A stretch of 64,000 nt of DNA, from assembly GCF_016908525.1 (NCBI RefSeq), contig NZ_JAFBEB010000001.1, forward strand, positions 436,501-500,500, given 5' to 3'. Both the position numbers and the translations under genes were made by a program. The stretch comes from Brevibacillus fulvus (lineage in GTDB: Bacteria; Bacillota; Bacilli; Brevibacillales; Brevibacillaceae). The number at the start of each line of letters is the position of its first letter. Within the stretch, counting starts at the first letter, position 1. The notes below the pieces were generated by a model. That model made no database searches, had not been told where the DNA came from, and saw only the letters and a list, made by a program, of their open reading frames with translations. Below, in pieces: positions 17,271-25,458 of the stretch.

Positions 17271-18173
17271 TTGACGAAGTTAGGTTTTATCGGCCTTGGA
17301 AACATGGGATTTCATATGGCGCGGAGGCTTCTCGAGCAAGGGCATTCCGTTGCGCTGCTCGATACGAGAAAAGAAGCACTTGAACCATTCCAAGCTTATC
17401 CGAACGCAACCATTGCTGCAACGCCAGCAGAAGTCACGCAATTTGCGGATACGATTCTGGTCAGTTTGCCGAATCCGCAAGTCGCAAAGATTGTAGCTTT
17501 TGGCGAAAATGGATTAACTTCCGGCAGGGCATTTAAGACGTATATCGATTTATCCACAACCGGCCCAGAAGCTTCCCAACAGATTGCCACCGCTTTAGGC
17601 GAACGCGGCGTTGCCTGTCTGGATGCCCCTGTCAGCGGCGGTGTTCCGGGGGCGGAACAGGGAACTTTGTCTATTATGGTTGCAGGTCCGAAAGAAGCCT
17701 ATGATGAGAACCATGACATTTTGGGGATAATCGGTAACAAAATTTTTTATGTCGGGGCGAAGGCTGGTCAAGCGCAAACCCTTAAAATCGCCAATAATTA
17801 TCTGTCTGCAGTTGCGTTGATCGCTACGTCGGAAGCGATGGTGTTGGGGGTTAAAGCCGGTCTGGACCCGCAAATTATGCTGGATGTGCTGAACGTGAGC
17901 AGCGGACGTAACAGCGCTTCGCTGGATAAGTTTCCTGCCGCCGTTCTGAACCGCAAATTTGATTATGGCTTTAAATCAGGGCTCATGTACAAAGATGTGG
18001 CGCTCTGCATGCAAGAGGCCGACCGACTGGGGGCGACCATGTGGATCGGCAGCAATGTAAAAGAATTTTTCAAACTCACAAAAGAGCATCTTGGTGCAGA
18101 TTCGGATACGACCGAAGTGGTTCGGCTGTTTGAAGATTGGGCCAAGGTTCAAGTGGGAGCGAGCGAGGAGTGA
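17271..18173 (+). CDS. NAD(P)-dependent beta-hydroxyacid dehydrogenase (HIBADH/GarR family)
   Basis: 300 residues in the 3-hydroxyisobutyrate dehydrogenase/tartronate-semialdehyde reductase family. It has the Rossmann motif GFIGLGNMG at the N-terminus, the substrate signature DAPVSGGVPGAEQGTL at about 120-135, and the catalytic Lys within TLKIANNYLS at about 168-177. I prefer the TTG at 17271, with GAAGG 9 bp upstream; another TTG at 17262 touches that site. It is in the orphan catabolic cluster and would oxidise or reduce a beta-hydroxy acid or semialdehyde intermediate; the exact substrate is not readable. Confidence 0.9.
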   Translation: MTKLGFIGLGNMGFHMARRLLEQGHSVALLDTRKEALEPFQAYPNATIAATPAEVTQFADTILVSLPNPQVAKIVAFGENGLTSGRAFKTYIDLSTTGPEASQQIATALGERGVACLDAPVSGGVPGAEQGTLSIMVAGPKEAYDENHDILGIIGNKIFYVGAKAGQAQTLKIANNYLSAVALIATSEAMVLGVKAGLDPQIMLDVLNVSSGRNSASLDKFPAAVLNRKFDYGFKSGLMYKDVALCMQEADRLGATMWIGSNVKEFFKLTKEHLGADSDTTEVVRLFEDWAKVQVGASEE

Positions 18174-18178
18174 GTGAC

Positions 18179-18949
18179 ATGAACGACGGATTAACTCCCA
18201 AGCAAGCGGCTATCAAGGAAGCATTTATCAAAGAAAGAGGCTATTGGTCAACGGAGATCTGGGACGATGTGCTTCAGCTTGATCCCGACTTCCTTGCGGC
18301 TTATCTGAAATTTTCGGCAGTTCCTTTTCAAAAAAATCACCGCCACATTGATTTGAAGACAAAAGAACTGATTTACATCGCTTTTGACGTCGCAGCCACT
18401 CATATGTATCAGCCGGGAACACGGCAGCATATGCAAAATGCACTCAGCTTAGGGGCCAGCCCCGAGGAAATTATGGAGGTCATCGAGCTGGCCAGCGTAT
18501 TGGGGATTCACGCTGCGACAGTCGGTTCTCCCATTCTTCTGGAAGTATTGAGCGAGCAAGGTACACCGTGCGAAAAGGAATTGACCGAGCGGCAAAAGCA
18601 ACTGAAGCAGGCGTTTATCGACGAACGCGGCGATTGGTCGGAAATGTGGGACGGCATTCTGCTTTTGGATCCGGACTTTTTTGAAGCTTATCTGGAGTTT
18701 TCCGGAGTTGCCTTCAAACACAATCATCTCGATCCGAAAATAAGAGAGTTCATTTGCCTTGCGGTGGATGCTGCTGCTACCCATATGTACGAACCCGGCA
18801 TTCGTTTGCACATGCGCAACGCCTTAAAATACGGTGCAACAAAAGAAGAAATCATGGAGGTTCTGGAACTGACAAGTACCCTGGGGATCCATGCGGCGAC
18901 AGTAAGTGTCCCGATCCTGTCCAGTTTCATCAATGGACGCAAAGCATAA
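18179..18949 (+). CDS. Tandem double CMD-domain protein
   Basis: 256 residues made of two head-to-tail copies of a carboxymuconolactone-decarboxylase-like domain, about 4-125 and 136-255. Both halves carry an AFI(K/D)ERG(Y/D)WS segment, LDPDF(L/F)xAYLxFS, AATHMY(Q/E)PG, then (S/K)xGAxxEEIMEV and LGIHAATV, and agree at well over half the aligned positions by eye. Both halves have THMYxPG where AhpD-type CMD proteins have CxxC, so a peroxidase role is unlikely. The ATG has GAGGAG 8 bp upstream inside the previous gene's end. It may act with the single-domain protein at 16851; no substrate is known. Confidence 0.85.
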   Translation: MNDGLTPKQAAIKEAFIKERGYWSTEIWDDVLQLDPDFLAAYLKFSAVPFQKNHRHIDLKTKELIYIAFDVAATHMYQPGTRQHMQNALSLGASPEEIMEVIELASVLGIHAATVGSPILLEVLSEQGTPCEKELTERQKQLKQAFIDERGDWSEMWDGILLLDPDFFEAYLEFSGVAFKHNHLDPKIREFICLAVDAAATHMYEPGIRLHMRNALKYGATKEEIMEVLELTSTLGIHAATVSVPILSSFINGRKA

Positions 18950-18986
18950 ACGGTTACTTCCTGCGGGAGATTGAATTCGTGACGCT

Positions 18987-19021
18987 GGGAATGAAACTTT
19001 AGGCAAAGGGGGTTCATTCCC
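18987..19021 (+). repeat. 9-bp-arm hairpin between catabolic genes
   Basis: GGGAATGAA and TTCATTCCC are perfect complements across 17 nt, in the 135-bp gap before the MFS gene. There is no T-tract, so mRNA processing, stability or an operator are all possible. Confidence 0.45.
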
Positions 19022-19084
19022 GGTCATTGCAGCCAAATCTGATCAGCGTAAGACGAAAAATATGTTCAGAAAAGGGTGAAATTT

Positions 19085-20416
19085 ATGGCGTCCCAGGTAC
19101 AAACAACAATTGCGAAAGACACGATCGTCAACAAAAGAAACGCGGCGATAAAGGGAGCGTTTTTAACGGAATTCGTAGACATGTTTGATATTTATTTACC
19201 GACAATTATTTTAACACCTGCTTTAGGTTATTTTCAACCTGCAGATTTGCCACAAGGTATGGCGGGAATTTTGACATCGCTCGTTTTCGTTACAACATTG
19301 CTCGGACGTCCATTGGGCGCCACCATTTTTGGGGCCATTGGAGACAAAATTGGCCGGCGGAAGGCAACGATCTCTTCCGTTCTCGGATTCGGGATTATCA
19401 CCTTGCTGATTGCCCTGCTGCCCGGATATAGTTCAATCGGCATTACCGCCTATTGGTTGCTGGTGTTGTTGCGGTTTCTTGATGGCATCTGTTTGGGCGG
19501 AGGTTATACGGGCTCACACCCATTGGCTATGGAATACTCGGAAAAACAACAGCGTGGATTTGTCGGCGCTTTCATCCTGTCGGCGTTCCCATTGGCCTAC
19601 ATTGTGATTAATTTACTCGGTATGGTAGCATTTGCCTTTATTCCGCAAGCTGGCCCAGAATCAGCGTATGCCGTGTGGGGATGGCGGATTCCGTTTGTGA
19701 TTGGAGCCTTACTGGCGTTTTGGCTGGCCTGGTATTATATACGCAAAGTTCCGGAGTCCGAGACCTGGGAGAACTCCAAAAAAGAGAGAAACTCTTTGGC
19801 CAGTATGTTTAGAGGAAAAACGGGACGCAGCTTTTTTCAAGTCTTTTTGATGATGAACGGATTTTGGTTAACGCAAAACATCGTGACGCTTATCCTGCCG
19901 ACAACGGTACTGCGCAATATCCTCGAACTGGACGGGGTACAGGTGACGCTGACCTTGCTGATCAGCTACGCGGTCCTTTTCGGGAGTTATATCGCTGCTG
20001 GAATCATCGGACAAAAAATTGGACGTCGTCGTTTCTTCTTGATCCTCGGACCTGCCATCGTCATTTTGGGCACTGCCTTACTGGCAATTCTGTTAAATGG
20101 AAAATCGATGCCGCTCGCGCTCGTTATCTTGCTGGTGGTCTTATTTTCCGCAATCGTCACTGCACCGTGGGGCGTCATCGTCACTTATATTAACGAGCGC
20201 TTTTCCACAGAAGTGCGCGCTTCCGGTTTTGGGCTCGGCTTTAGCGCTTCTGTCATCCTTCCGTCTTTCTATGCCTTCTACATGAACTGGCTTGGGGGAA
20301 TCATGTCGTATAATGCAACGATTCTTGCCCTGTTGGTCATTGGCGCGGTCATCGGCACGATCGGTGCTTATCTGGGACCGGAAACGAAAGACGTCGACTT
20401 TAACCAAGTAGATTAG
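19085..20416 (+). CDS. MFS transporter, metabolite:H+ symporter type
   Basis: 443 residues, twelve membrane helices. GRPLGATIFGAIGDKIGRRKAT is the loop 2-3 signature (read in parts), with DGICLGGGYTGSHPLAMEY in helix 4-5 and a second RIGR-like loop GQKIGRRRFF. The acidic residue in the first helix (FVDMFDIYL) resembles carriers for organic acids. The ATG at 19085 has AAAGGG 8 bp upstream; a GTG at 19076 overlaps that site. Inside the catabolic cluster it is the likely importer of the growth substrate, probably a carboxylate since the regulator is FCD type. The exact ligand is unknown. Confidence 0.86.
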   Translation: MASQVQTTIAKDTIVNKRNAAIKGAFLTEFVDMFDIYLPTIILTPALGYFQPADLPQGMAGILTSLVFVTTLLGRPLGATIFGAIGDKIGRRKATISSVLGFGIITLLIALLPGYSSIGITAYWLLVLLRFLDGICLGGGYTGSHPLAMEYSEKQQRGFVGAFILSAFPLAYIVINLLGMVAFAFIPQAGPESAYAVWGWRIPFVIGALLAFWLAWYYIRKVPESETWENSKKERNSLASMFRGKTGRSFFQVFLMMNGFWLTQNIVTLILPTTVLRNILELDGVQVTLTLLISYAVLFGSYIAAGIIGQKIGRRRFFLILGPAIVILGTALLAILLNGKSMPLALVILLVVLFSAIVTAPWGVIVTYINERFSTEVRASGFGLGFSASVILPSFYAFYMNWLGGIMSYNATILALLVIGAVIGTIGAYLGPETKDVDFNQVD

Positions 20417-20446
20417 GACAATCAGCAAGCAAAGGAGGATACGGAG

Positions 20447-21901
20447 ATGAATTTACCTACGGAGAGCTGCTATTATTTTGGATCTTTTATTGACGGCCAG
20501 GAAGTCAAATCGGACGACCGGGCCACGCTGGAAGTGCGCAGTCCCTACGACAACCGCTTGGTCGGAAAAATATGCTGTGCAACAAAGGAAGATGCAGAGC
20601 AAGCCATTACGGTTGCCCAGCGCGTGTTTCACGAAACGATGAAGAAGATGCCTGCCTACCGCCGGTCCGATATTTTGCGCAAAACGGCTGATTTGTTGGA
20701 GAGCAGAACCGAACAATTTGCCAATCTGCTCGTCTTGGAAACGGGCAAACCGATACGCGAAGCGCGCGTGGAGGTAGACCGCGCAGTACAAGTGCTCCGC
20801 TTTGCTTCGGAGGGTGCCAAGCGCATTCACGGTGAAGAAATCCAGTTGGATAGCGCCCGTGGCGGAGAAAATCAACTTGGCCTGACCAGAAGGAATCCGA
20901 TTGGTGTCGTGGTCGCGATTACGCCTTTTAACTTCCCGCTTAATCTCGTATTGCATAAGGTTGCCCCGGCGATTGCCGCAGGAAATGCAGTTGTTCTGAA
21001 ACCTGCTGAAAAGACGCCGCTGTCTCCTGTTTTCTTGTACAAATTGTTGCTGGAGGCCGGGCTGCCGGCGGGCGCGCTGAATATTGTGATGGGGCCGGGA
21101 CAAGATTTGGCAGACCCCCTTGTTACAGATCCCCGGGTGAAACGGGTGACTTTTACAGGCAGCGGATTCGTTGGCTGGAAGCTGAAAGAACTGGCTGGTC
21201 ATAAAAATGTCACACTGGAGTTGGGGTCAAATGCACCGAATATCGTGTTTGCCGATGCGGACTTGGATGCGGCAGCCGGAGCGCTGGTGCGCGGAGCGGT
21301 TGTTACTTCCGGTCAGGCCTGCATTTCGGTGCAAAGAGTTTATGTGCAACGCCCGGTTTATGAGGCTTTGCTTGACAAATTGGTCGACGGCGTCAAAGCG
21401 TTGCGTGTTGGAGATCCTCTGGATGAGGCCACAGATGTTGGGCCGATGATTACGGAAGCAGCAGCGGCCCGCGCAGAGGAATGGATTCAGGAAGCGGTCA
21501 GACAGGGAGCGATCGTAAGGGCTGGCGGGAAGCGTCAAGGTACTTTGCTGGAACCAACTGTCCTCACAGACGTAACCCCGGAAATGAAAGTCGTCTGTCA
21601 GGAAATTTTCGCACCGGTGTTCAGTGTCATTCCTTTTGACGATGAAGAAGAGGCTGTTGCGCAAGCGAATGATTCTGAATTGGGACTGCATGCCGGAGTT
21701 TTCACGAAAGATATTAATCGCGCCTTGCGAGTTGCCGATGCTTTGGAAACCGGCGGCGTTTGGATTAATGAAGCTTCCATTCGTCGCTATGACCATATTC
21801 CGTATGGAGGGGTCAAACAGAGCGGAATCGGCAAAGAAGGTGTAGCCTACGCGATCGAAGAAATGACCGAGCTTAAATTTATCGGAATCAAATTGTCGTA
21901 A
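20447..21901 (+). CDS. Aldehyde dehydrogenase family protein
   Basis: 484 residues, full-length NAD(P)-dependent aldehyde dehydrogenase. The general base is E258 in TLELGSN and the catalytic nucleophile C292 in GQACISVQRV, 34 residues apart as usual. The cofactor loop reads TPFNFPLN, and FTGSGFVGWKL replaces the common FTGSTxVG. The pattern GQACISVQRV resembles the lactaldehyde/phosphonoacetaldehyde/non-phosphorylating GAPDH branch more than the betaine or succinate-semialdehyde branches. It would oxidise a pathway aldehyde to its acid. The AAAGGAGG ribosome site and the 30-bp gap from the MFS gene fit one operon. Confidence 0.9.
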   Translation: MNLPTESCYYFGSFIDGQEVKSDDRATLEVRSPYDNRLVGKICCATKEDAEQAITVAQRVFHETMKKMPAYRRSDILRKTADLLESRTEQFANLLVLETGKPIREARVEVDRAVQVLRFASEGAKRIHGEEIQLDSARGGENQLGLTRRNPIGVVVAITPFNFPLNLVLHKVAPAIAAGNAVVLKPAEKTPLSPVFLYKLLLEAGLPAGALNIVMGPGQDLADPLVTDPRVKRVTFTGSGFVGWKLKELAGHKNVTLELGSNAPNIVFADADLDAAAGALVRGAVVTSGQACISVQRVYVQRPVYEALLDKLVDGVKALRVGDPLDEATDVGPMITEAAAARAEEWIQEAVRQGAIVRAGGKRQGTLLEPTVLTDVTPEMKVVCQEIFAPVFSVIPFDDEEEAVAQANDSELGLHAGVFTKDINRALRVADALETGGVWINEASIRRYDHIPYGGVKQSGIGKEGVAYAIEEMTELKFIGIKLS

Positions 21902-21931
21902 ACCGCTCTTGCAAATGACGCAGTTGTTTCC

Positions 21932-21966
21932 ATCGGCAGGTGTTCTCGAACCTTGCCGATTTCTTT
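21932..21966 (+). terminator. Terminator-like hairpin after the aldehyde dehydrogenase
   Basis: ATCGGCAGGT pairs with ACCTTGCCGAT with one bulged base, and TTTCTTT follows. It lies in the middle of the cluster, so partial termination before the lactonase gene is likely. Confidence 0.55.
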
Positions 21967-22015
21967 CCATGAACCAATTTAATATGCCGTACCTTGCGAG
22001 GGGTGTAAACAAAGA

Positions 22016-22816
22016 ATGAAGATGAAGACAGCGCAACAACCATATGAGGTCTATGCCATCAAGTATTCGACACGCAACGCCATTTGCAGCGATCATTTCT
22101 ACGGGGCGATCGATCCGCATGAAAATTACGCCATGCCGATGGATTACTATATTTGGCTGATCAAAGCGGGTGAACAGGCAATTGTTGTCGATACAGGATT
22201 CAATGAGAAGGTGGCCGAACAACGAAACCGCACATTTTTGCGATGTCCGGCAAGCGTCTTGGGGAAACTCGGGGTGGACCCGGAGTCTGTTCCGCTTGTG
22301 ATCATTACGCATATGCATTATGACCATTTGGGCAATTTGGATAAGTTCCCCAATTCCACCTTCGTGGTGCAGGAGGAAGAAATGGCTTTCTGGACCGGAA
22401 AGTATGCATCCAAACCTCATTTTCTCCATCATATTACCACCGACGACGTTATTCATCTCGTCCAGGAGAACTTCAAAGGAAGAGTGCGGTTCGTCAATGG
22501 AAGCAAAGAAATTTTGCCGGGGATTACCGTCCATAAGGCGGGGGGGCACTCAGCGGGCTTGCAGATTGTGGAGGTGCAAACAGCAAAAGGAACGGTGGTT
22601 CTCGCCTCCGATGCAACCCACTACTACAAGAACATCAACGAAGATCGGCCGTTTTGGGTCGTGACCAATCTTGCAGAAATGTACGATGCGTTCGAATTGG
22701 TTAAATCGCTGGCGGATTCACCGGAATTGATCATACCGGGACATGACCCACTGGTGATGGAGCGATTCCCGGCAGCTGCCGAAGGTCTGGAAGGGATCGT
22801 CGTCCGGATTGCCTGA
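22016..22816 (+). CDS. N-acyl homoserine lactonase-like metallo-beta-lactamase-fold hydrolase
   Basis: 266 residues with the two-zinc motif HMHYDH as H99-H101-D103-H104. Further ligands are His in GGHSAG (about 180), Asp in LASDATHYY (about 200) and His in PGHDP (about 243). The length, the Tyr inside the motif and the lack of a signal peptide match the AttM/AiiA lactonase branch. Such enzymes open five-membered lactone rings. Here the neighbours are CMD-like proteins, so a lactone intermediate of a catabolic pathway is more likely than a quorum signal. The ATG has GAGGGG 10 bp upstream. Confidence 0.87.
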   Translation: MKMKTAQQPYEVYAIKYSTRNAICSDHFYGAIDPHENYAMPMDYYIWLIKAGEQAIVVDTGFNEKVAEQRNRTFLRCPASVLGKLGVDPESVPLVIITHMHYDHLGNLDKFPNSTFVVQEEEMAFWTGKYASKPHFLHHITTDDVIHLVQENFKGRVRFVNGSKEILPGITVHKAGGHSAGLQIVEVQTAKGTVVLASDATHYYKNINEDRPFWVVTNLAEMYDAFELVKSLADSPELIIPGHDPLVMERFPAAAEGLEGIVVRIA

Positions 22817-22875
22817 AAAGATCGCTCGGTTGTTTGGGCAAGCTTGGTAGGAAAACGAGTGGAGGTGGCAAAAGA

Positions 22876-23265
22876 ATGGTTGCTGATCAACAATTGTTCA
22901 CCCCCGAATGGATGGAACGATTCCGTCAGGTCGTTAACGAAGACCGCGAACTAGCCTGGATTGGCAGATGGATGACTTGTGATTTTGTTTGGCAAATCGG
23001 CCAATCCGCTCACTTGTTTCATGTCGAGGCGGGCAAGGTGCTTTCGATTGCCTCCCCTACGTGGAATGACAGCTGGGACTTCGCCATCGAGGGCACGGAG
23101 GGGGCATGGGAGAAGTTTGCCAGACCGTATCCTCCCCCCATGTACTATGACCTTCTTGGTATGGTTACGCGTTTGCCGGAGTGTCGATTGACAGGAAACC
23201 GGTTGAAAGCCATGCAAAATATCCGTTCGTTAACGAGGATGATGTCGCTGGCACGAGAGGTATGA
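22876..23265 (+). CDS. Small uncharacterised protein, possible SCP2-like fold
   Basis: 129 residues, soluble, tryptophan-rich (IGRWMTCDFVWQIG, SPTWNDSWDF, GAWEKF), then RPYPPPMYYDLLGMV and a C-terminal LTGNRLKAMQNIRSL. The order strand, WDF(A/T)I, a proline-rich turn and GN near the end recalls sterol-carrier-protein-2-like domains that bind hydrophobic ligands, but I cannot confirm this. GGAGGTG lies 8 bp before the ATG. It lies 11 bp before the alpha/beta hydrolase gene, so the two probably work together on one substrate. Confidence 0.7.
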   Translation: MVADQQLFTPEWMERFRQVVNEDRELAWIGRWMTCDFVWQIGQSAHLFHVEAGKVLSIASPTWNDSWDFAIEGTEGAWEKFARPYPPPMYYDLLGMVTRLPECRLTGNRLKAMQNIRSLTRMMSLAREV

Positions 23266-23276
23266 GGGGGGATAGG

Positions 23277-24113
23277 ATGAAAGATCCAGTCACGGGAAGG
23301 TATGTTGAAATTCAGGTGCGAAGCAGGAACTACCGAGTCTATTACGAGAGCGCCGGACAAGGAGTACCGCTCGTTTGTCTGCATACGGCGGGGGCCGATT
23401 CCCGTCAGTTTCAGGAGATTTTGCGCGACCGGCAACTCATTTCGCGTTTCCAGGTGATTGCCTTCGACCTTCCCTTTCATGGACGATCGATGCCGCCGGA
23501 AGGGTGGTGGCTTGAGCCGTATCGCTTAACCACCGACTTGTATGTGGAATTCATTATGGCGTTCCTGCAAGCGGCTGAAATCGAAAGGCCGCTGATGATG
23601 GGATGCTCCATGGGCGGGAATATCACCCTGGAGCTGGCGTATCGTTACCCCGAGAAGTTCCGGGGAGTGATTTCGCTGGAAGCGGCCGCCGCTACGAGAG
23701 GACGCTTCAATGATTACTTGTTTCACCCGCAAGTCAACGGCGGGGAAATGTGTGCGACCAATGTCTATGGGCTGATGGCACCGCAAAGCCCGGAACATCT
23801 GCGCAGAGATGTTTGGTGGATTTACAGCCAAGGAGCACCTGGCGTCTATTACGGGGACATTTTCTTTTATAGCGAAGACTGGGATGCCACGGACAGGGTC
23901 GGAAACATTGACACGAACAAATGTCCGGTTTACCTGTTTACCGGCGAGTACGATTACTCCTGTTCGCCGGAAATGTCCTCAAGGACGGCGAAACGTATTC
24001 CTGGAGCCGAGTTTCAGGTGATGCGTGAGATTGGTCATTTTCCGATGAGTGAGAATCCGGCGTTGCTGATGGAATACCTTTGGCCCGTTTTGGATAAGTT
24101 TTGCAACAAATAA
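23277..24113 (+). CDS. Alpha/beta hydrolase
   Basis: 278 residues with a complete hydrolase triad. The nucleophile is S111 in GCSMGG, the acid Asp is in FTGEYDYSC, and His is in EIGHFPMSE. The oxyanion region is CLHTAGADSRQF and the early strand ends in DLPFHGRS. The pattern resembles enol-lactone hydrolases and C-C bond hydrolases of ring-cleavage pathways. The ATG at 23277 has GGGGGG 5 bp before it; an ATG at 23262 overlapping the previous stop is possible. It is the last gene of the cluster, followed by a terminator. Confidence 0.87.
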   Translation: MKDPVTGRYVEIQVRSRNYRVYYESAGQGVPLVCLHTAGADSRQFQEILRDRQLISRFQVIAFDLPFHGRSMPPEGWWLEPYRLTTDLYVEFIMAFLQAAEIERPLMMGCSMGGNITLELAYRYPEKFRGVISLEAAAATRGRFNDYLFHPQVNGGEMCATNVYGLMAPQSPEHLRRDVWWIYSQGAPGVYYGDIFFYSEDWDATDRVGNIDTNKCPVYLFTGEYDYSCSPEMSSRTAKRIPGAEFQVMREIGHFPMSENPALLMEYLWPVLDKFCNK

Positions 24114-24152
24114 GGAATGCAGCGAAAACTGTTGCTGCCAGTCAGTTCATTG

Positions 24153-24187
24153 ATGAACCAGTTCGCGAAGACGGGCTGGTTCATTTT
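24153..24187 (+). terminator. Terminator of the catabolic cluster
   Basis: ATGAACCAG and CTGGTTCAT pair over a 14-nt loop and are followed by TTT, 40 bp after the hydrolase stop. Confidence 0.75.
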
Positions 24188-24261
24188 GTCAGGCAATTAA
24201 CGTTAAGTGGTCGATTCTGGGAGTCGCGGGTTACTCACAGTTCAACGGCAGCCAAACAACA

Positions 24262-24289
24262 GAGGCCAGCGATTTGCTGAGCCGGCCTC
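24262..24289 (-). terminator. Possible terminator of the EamA gene
   Basis: On the minus strand GAGGC and CAGC pair with GCTG and GCCTC around a small loop, with a bulge on one side, about 110 bp past the EamA stop. There is only a weak T run, so this is tentative. Confidence 0.35.
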
Positions 24290-24398
24290 GTTACGGGCAG
24301 AATGCAAGTCGAAACTGCGCAGGCAAAGTGTCTAAGACGGTTCAAAGCGAATCGGCTTAGCCAAGGTTGCCATCGTCTGTTGACGACTTCGTCCACTC

Positions 24399-25304
24399 TT
24401 ACTCGGACAATTGCGGTTGAATCAGTTTGCGTGACGACTGGGTCGAAATGATCATGCCGGAAATAACGGCGGCAGCTCCAATCATTTGGGGAGAAGTTAT
24501 CGTTGTTCCTTCCAAGATAGAGAACAGCATGGTAACCAGCGGCACAATGTTAAAAAAGATGGAGGTTTTGGCGACACCGACGACTGCGAGGCCGTGATTC
24601 CACCATAAGTAGCCAAGCACGCTGGTGAAAACGGCCATAAACCCGACTGCCAGCCATGCCGTCACCGGAATCTCCTCCATAGCGACCGGATTGGTTGCAC
24701 CAGCGGAGAACAGAAGCAGGCAAAAAGCACCGATGGTCATTGTGTAAGCGGTCGTAGCGGAATTGCTGGCCTTGATGATCCATTTTCGTTGCAGCACACC
24801 ATATAAGGCCCAGCAGAAGTTACCGCCCAAAACGAGCAAGTCCCCCGCAGAGAACGTGAGGGTACGAATCACTTGCCATGAGCCTTGTGTAATGACAAAC
24901 ATCACCCCGAACAATGAAAGGAACAAGCCGAGTATTTGCCGGAAAGTCAACACCTCTTTACTGATAAAGCGGGCCAAGAGAGCTGACAGCAAAGGATTGG
25001 TGGCCATGATCAACGCGCCGTTCAGCGCTGAAGTTGACTCCATGCCTTTGAAGAGCAGCAAATTGAATCCAAACACGCCAATTATGCCGAGAATGAGGTA
25101 GATCAGCCAATTGCGTTTTAAGGCGGGCAGATTCATGCGTTCTTTCATTGCAAGAAGGATCAGAAGCAAAACAGCGGCCAAGCCGAACCTCCAAGCGGCG
25201 GCAGCGGGGGCGGAAAAATAGTTCACCGCATAAGAAGCGAGATTAAACGAAACCCCGATGAAAATCGAAGTGAACAGCAGCTTTACATAAATGAGCATTT
25301 TCAT
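24399..25304 (-). CDS. EamA/DMT family transporter
   Basis: 301 residues with ten hydrophobic segments in two EamA repeats (about 10-140 and 155-290). The first repeat ends with MATNPLLSALLARFI and the second with FFNIVPLVTMLFSILEG, the usual (N/P)PL helix break. These drug/metabolite transporters often export amino acids or small metabolites. The ATG has AGGAGG 8 bp upstream. It is transcribed away from the MerR gene, and its promoter is a near copy of the MerR gene's promoter, so its expression probably follows the MerR inducer. Confidence 0.9.
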   Translation of the reverse strand: MKMLIYVKLLFTSIFIGVSFNLASYAVNYFSAPAAAAWRFGLAAVLLLILLAMKERMNLPALKRNWLIYLILGIIGVFGFNLLLFKGMESTSALNGALIMATNPLLSALLARFISKEVLTFRQILGLFLSLFGVMFVITQGSWQVIRTLTFSAGDLLVLGGNFCWALYGVLQRKWIIKASNSATTAYTMTIGAFCLLLFSAGATNPVAMEEIPVTAWLAVGFMAVFTSVLGYLWWNHGLAVVGVAKTSIFFNIVPLVTMLFSILEGTTITSPQMIGAAAVISGMIISTQSSRKLIQPQLSE

Positions 25305-25334
25305 AAAGTTTACCTCCTGCGATTTAGTAGCAAC

Positions 25335-25365
25335 AGCTTACAATTTAGAGTCGACTTGAAGTCAA
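25335..25365 (-). promoter_or_regulatory. MerR-type promoter of the EamA gene
   Basis: On the minus strand TTGACT, 19 bp, TAAGCT. The spacer carries TTCAAGTCGACTCTAA, nearly the same as that in the opposite promoter. A 19-bp spacer is the hallmark of promoters that MerR proteins activate by DNA distortion. The -10 box is poor, in keeping with a need for activation. Confidence 0.65.
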
Positions 25366-25391
25366 GCCGAAAAAAGAGAATGCGAAATGTC

Positions 25392-25422
25392 TTGACTTCG
25401 AGCCAACTCTAAGTTGTATGAT
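25392..25422 (+). promoter_or_regulatory. MerR-type promoter of the merR-like gene
   Basis: TTGACT, 19 bp, TATGAT, with the imperfect dyad ACTTCGAG-CCAA-CTCTAAGT in the spacer. It has the same -35 and mostly the same spacer as the divergent EamA promoter 27 bp away. Confidence 0.7.
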
Positions 25423-25458
25423 GAGAAGAACATCGGCACAATCAGGAGGAATAAACAG

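Noticed and set aside
21227-22549. 440-residue open frame on the minus strand
   Set aside because: It lies antisense to the aldehyde dehydrogenase and lactonase genes, which have complete family motifs; its translation shows no domain and no ribosome site.
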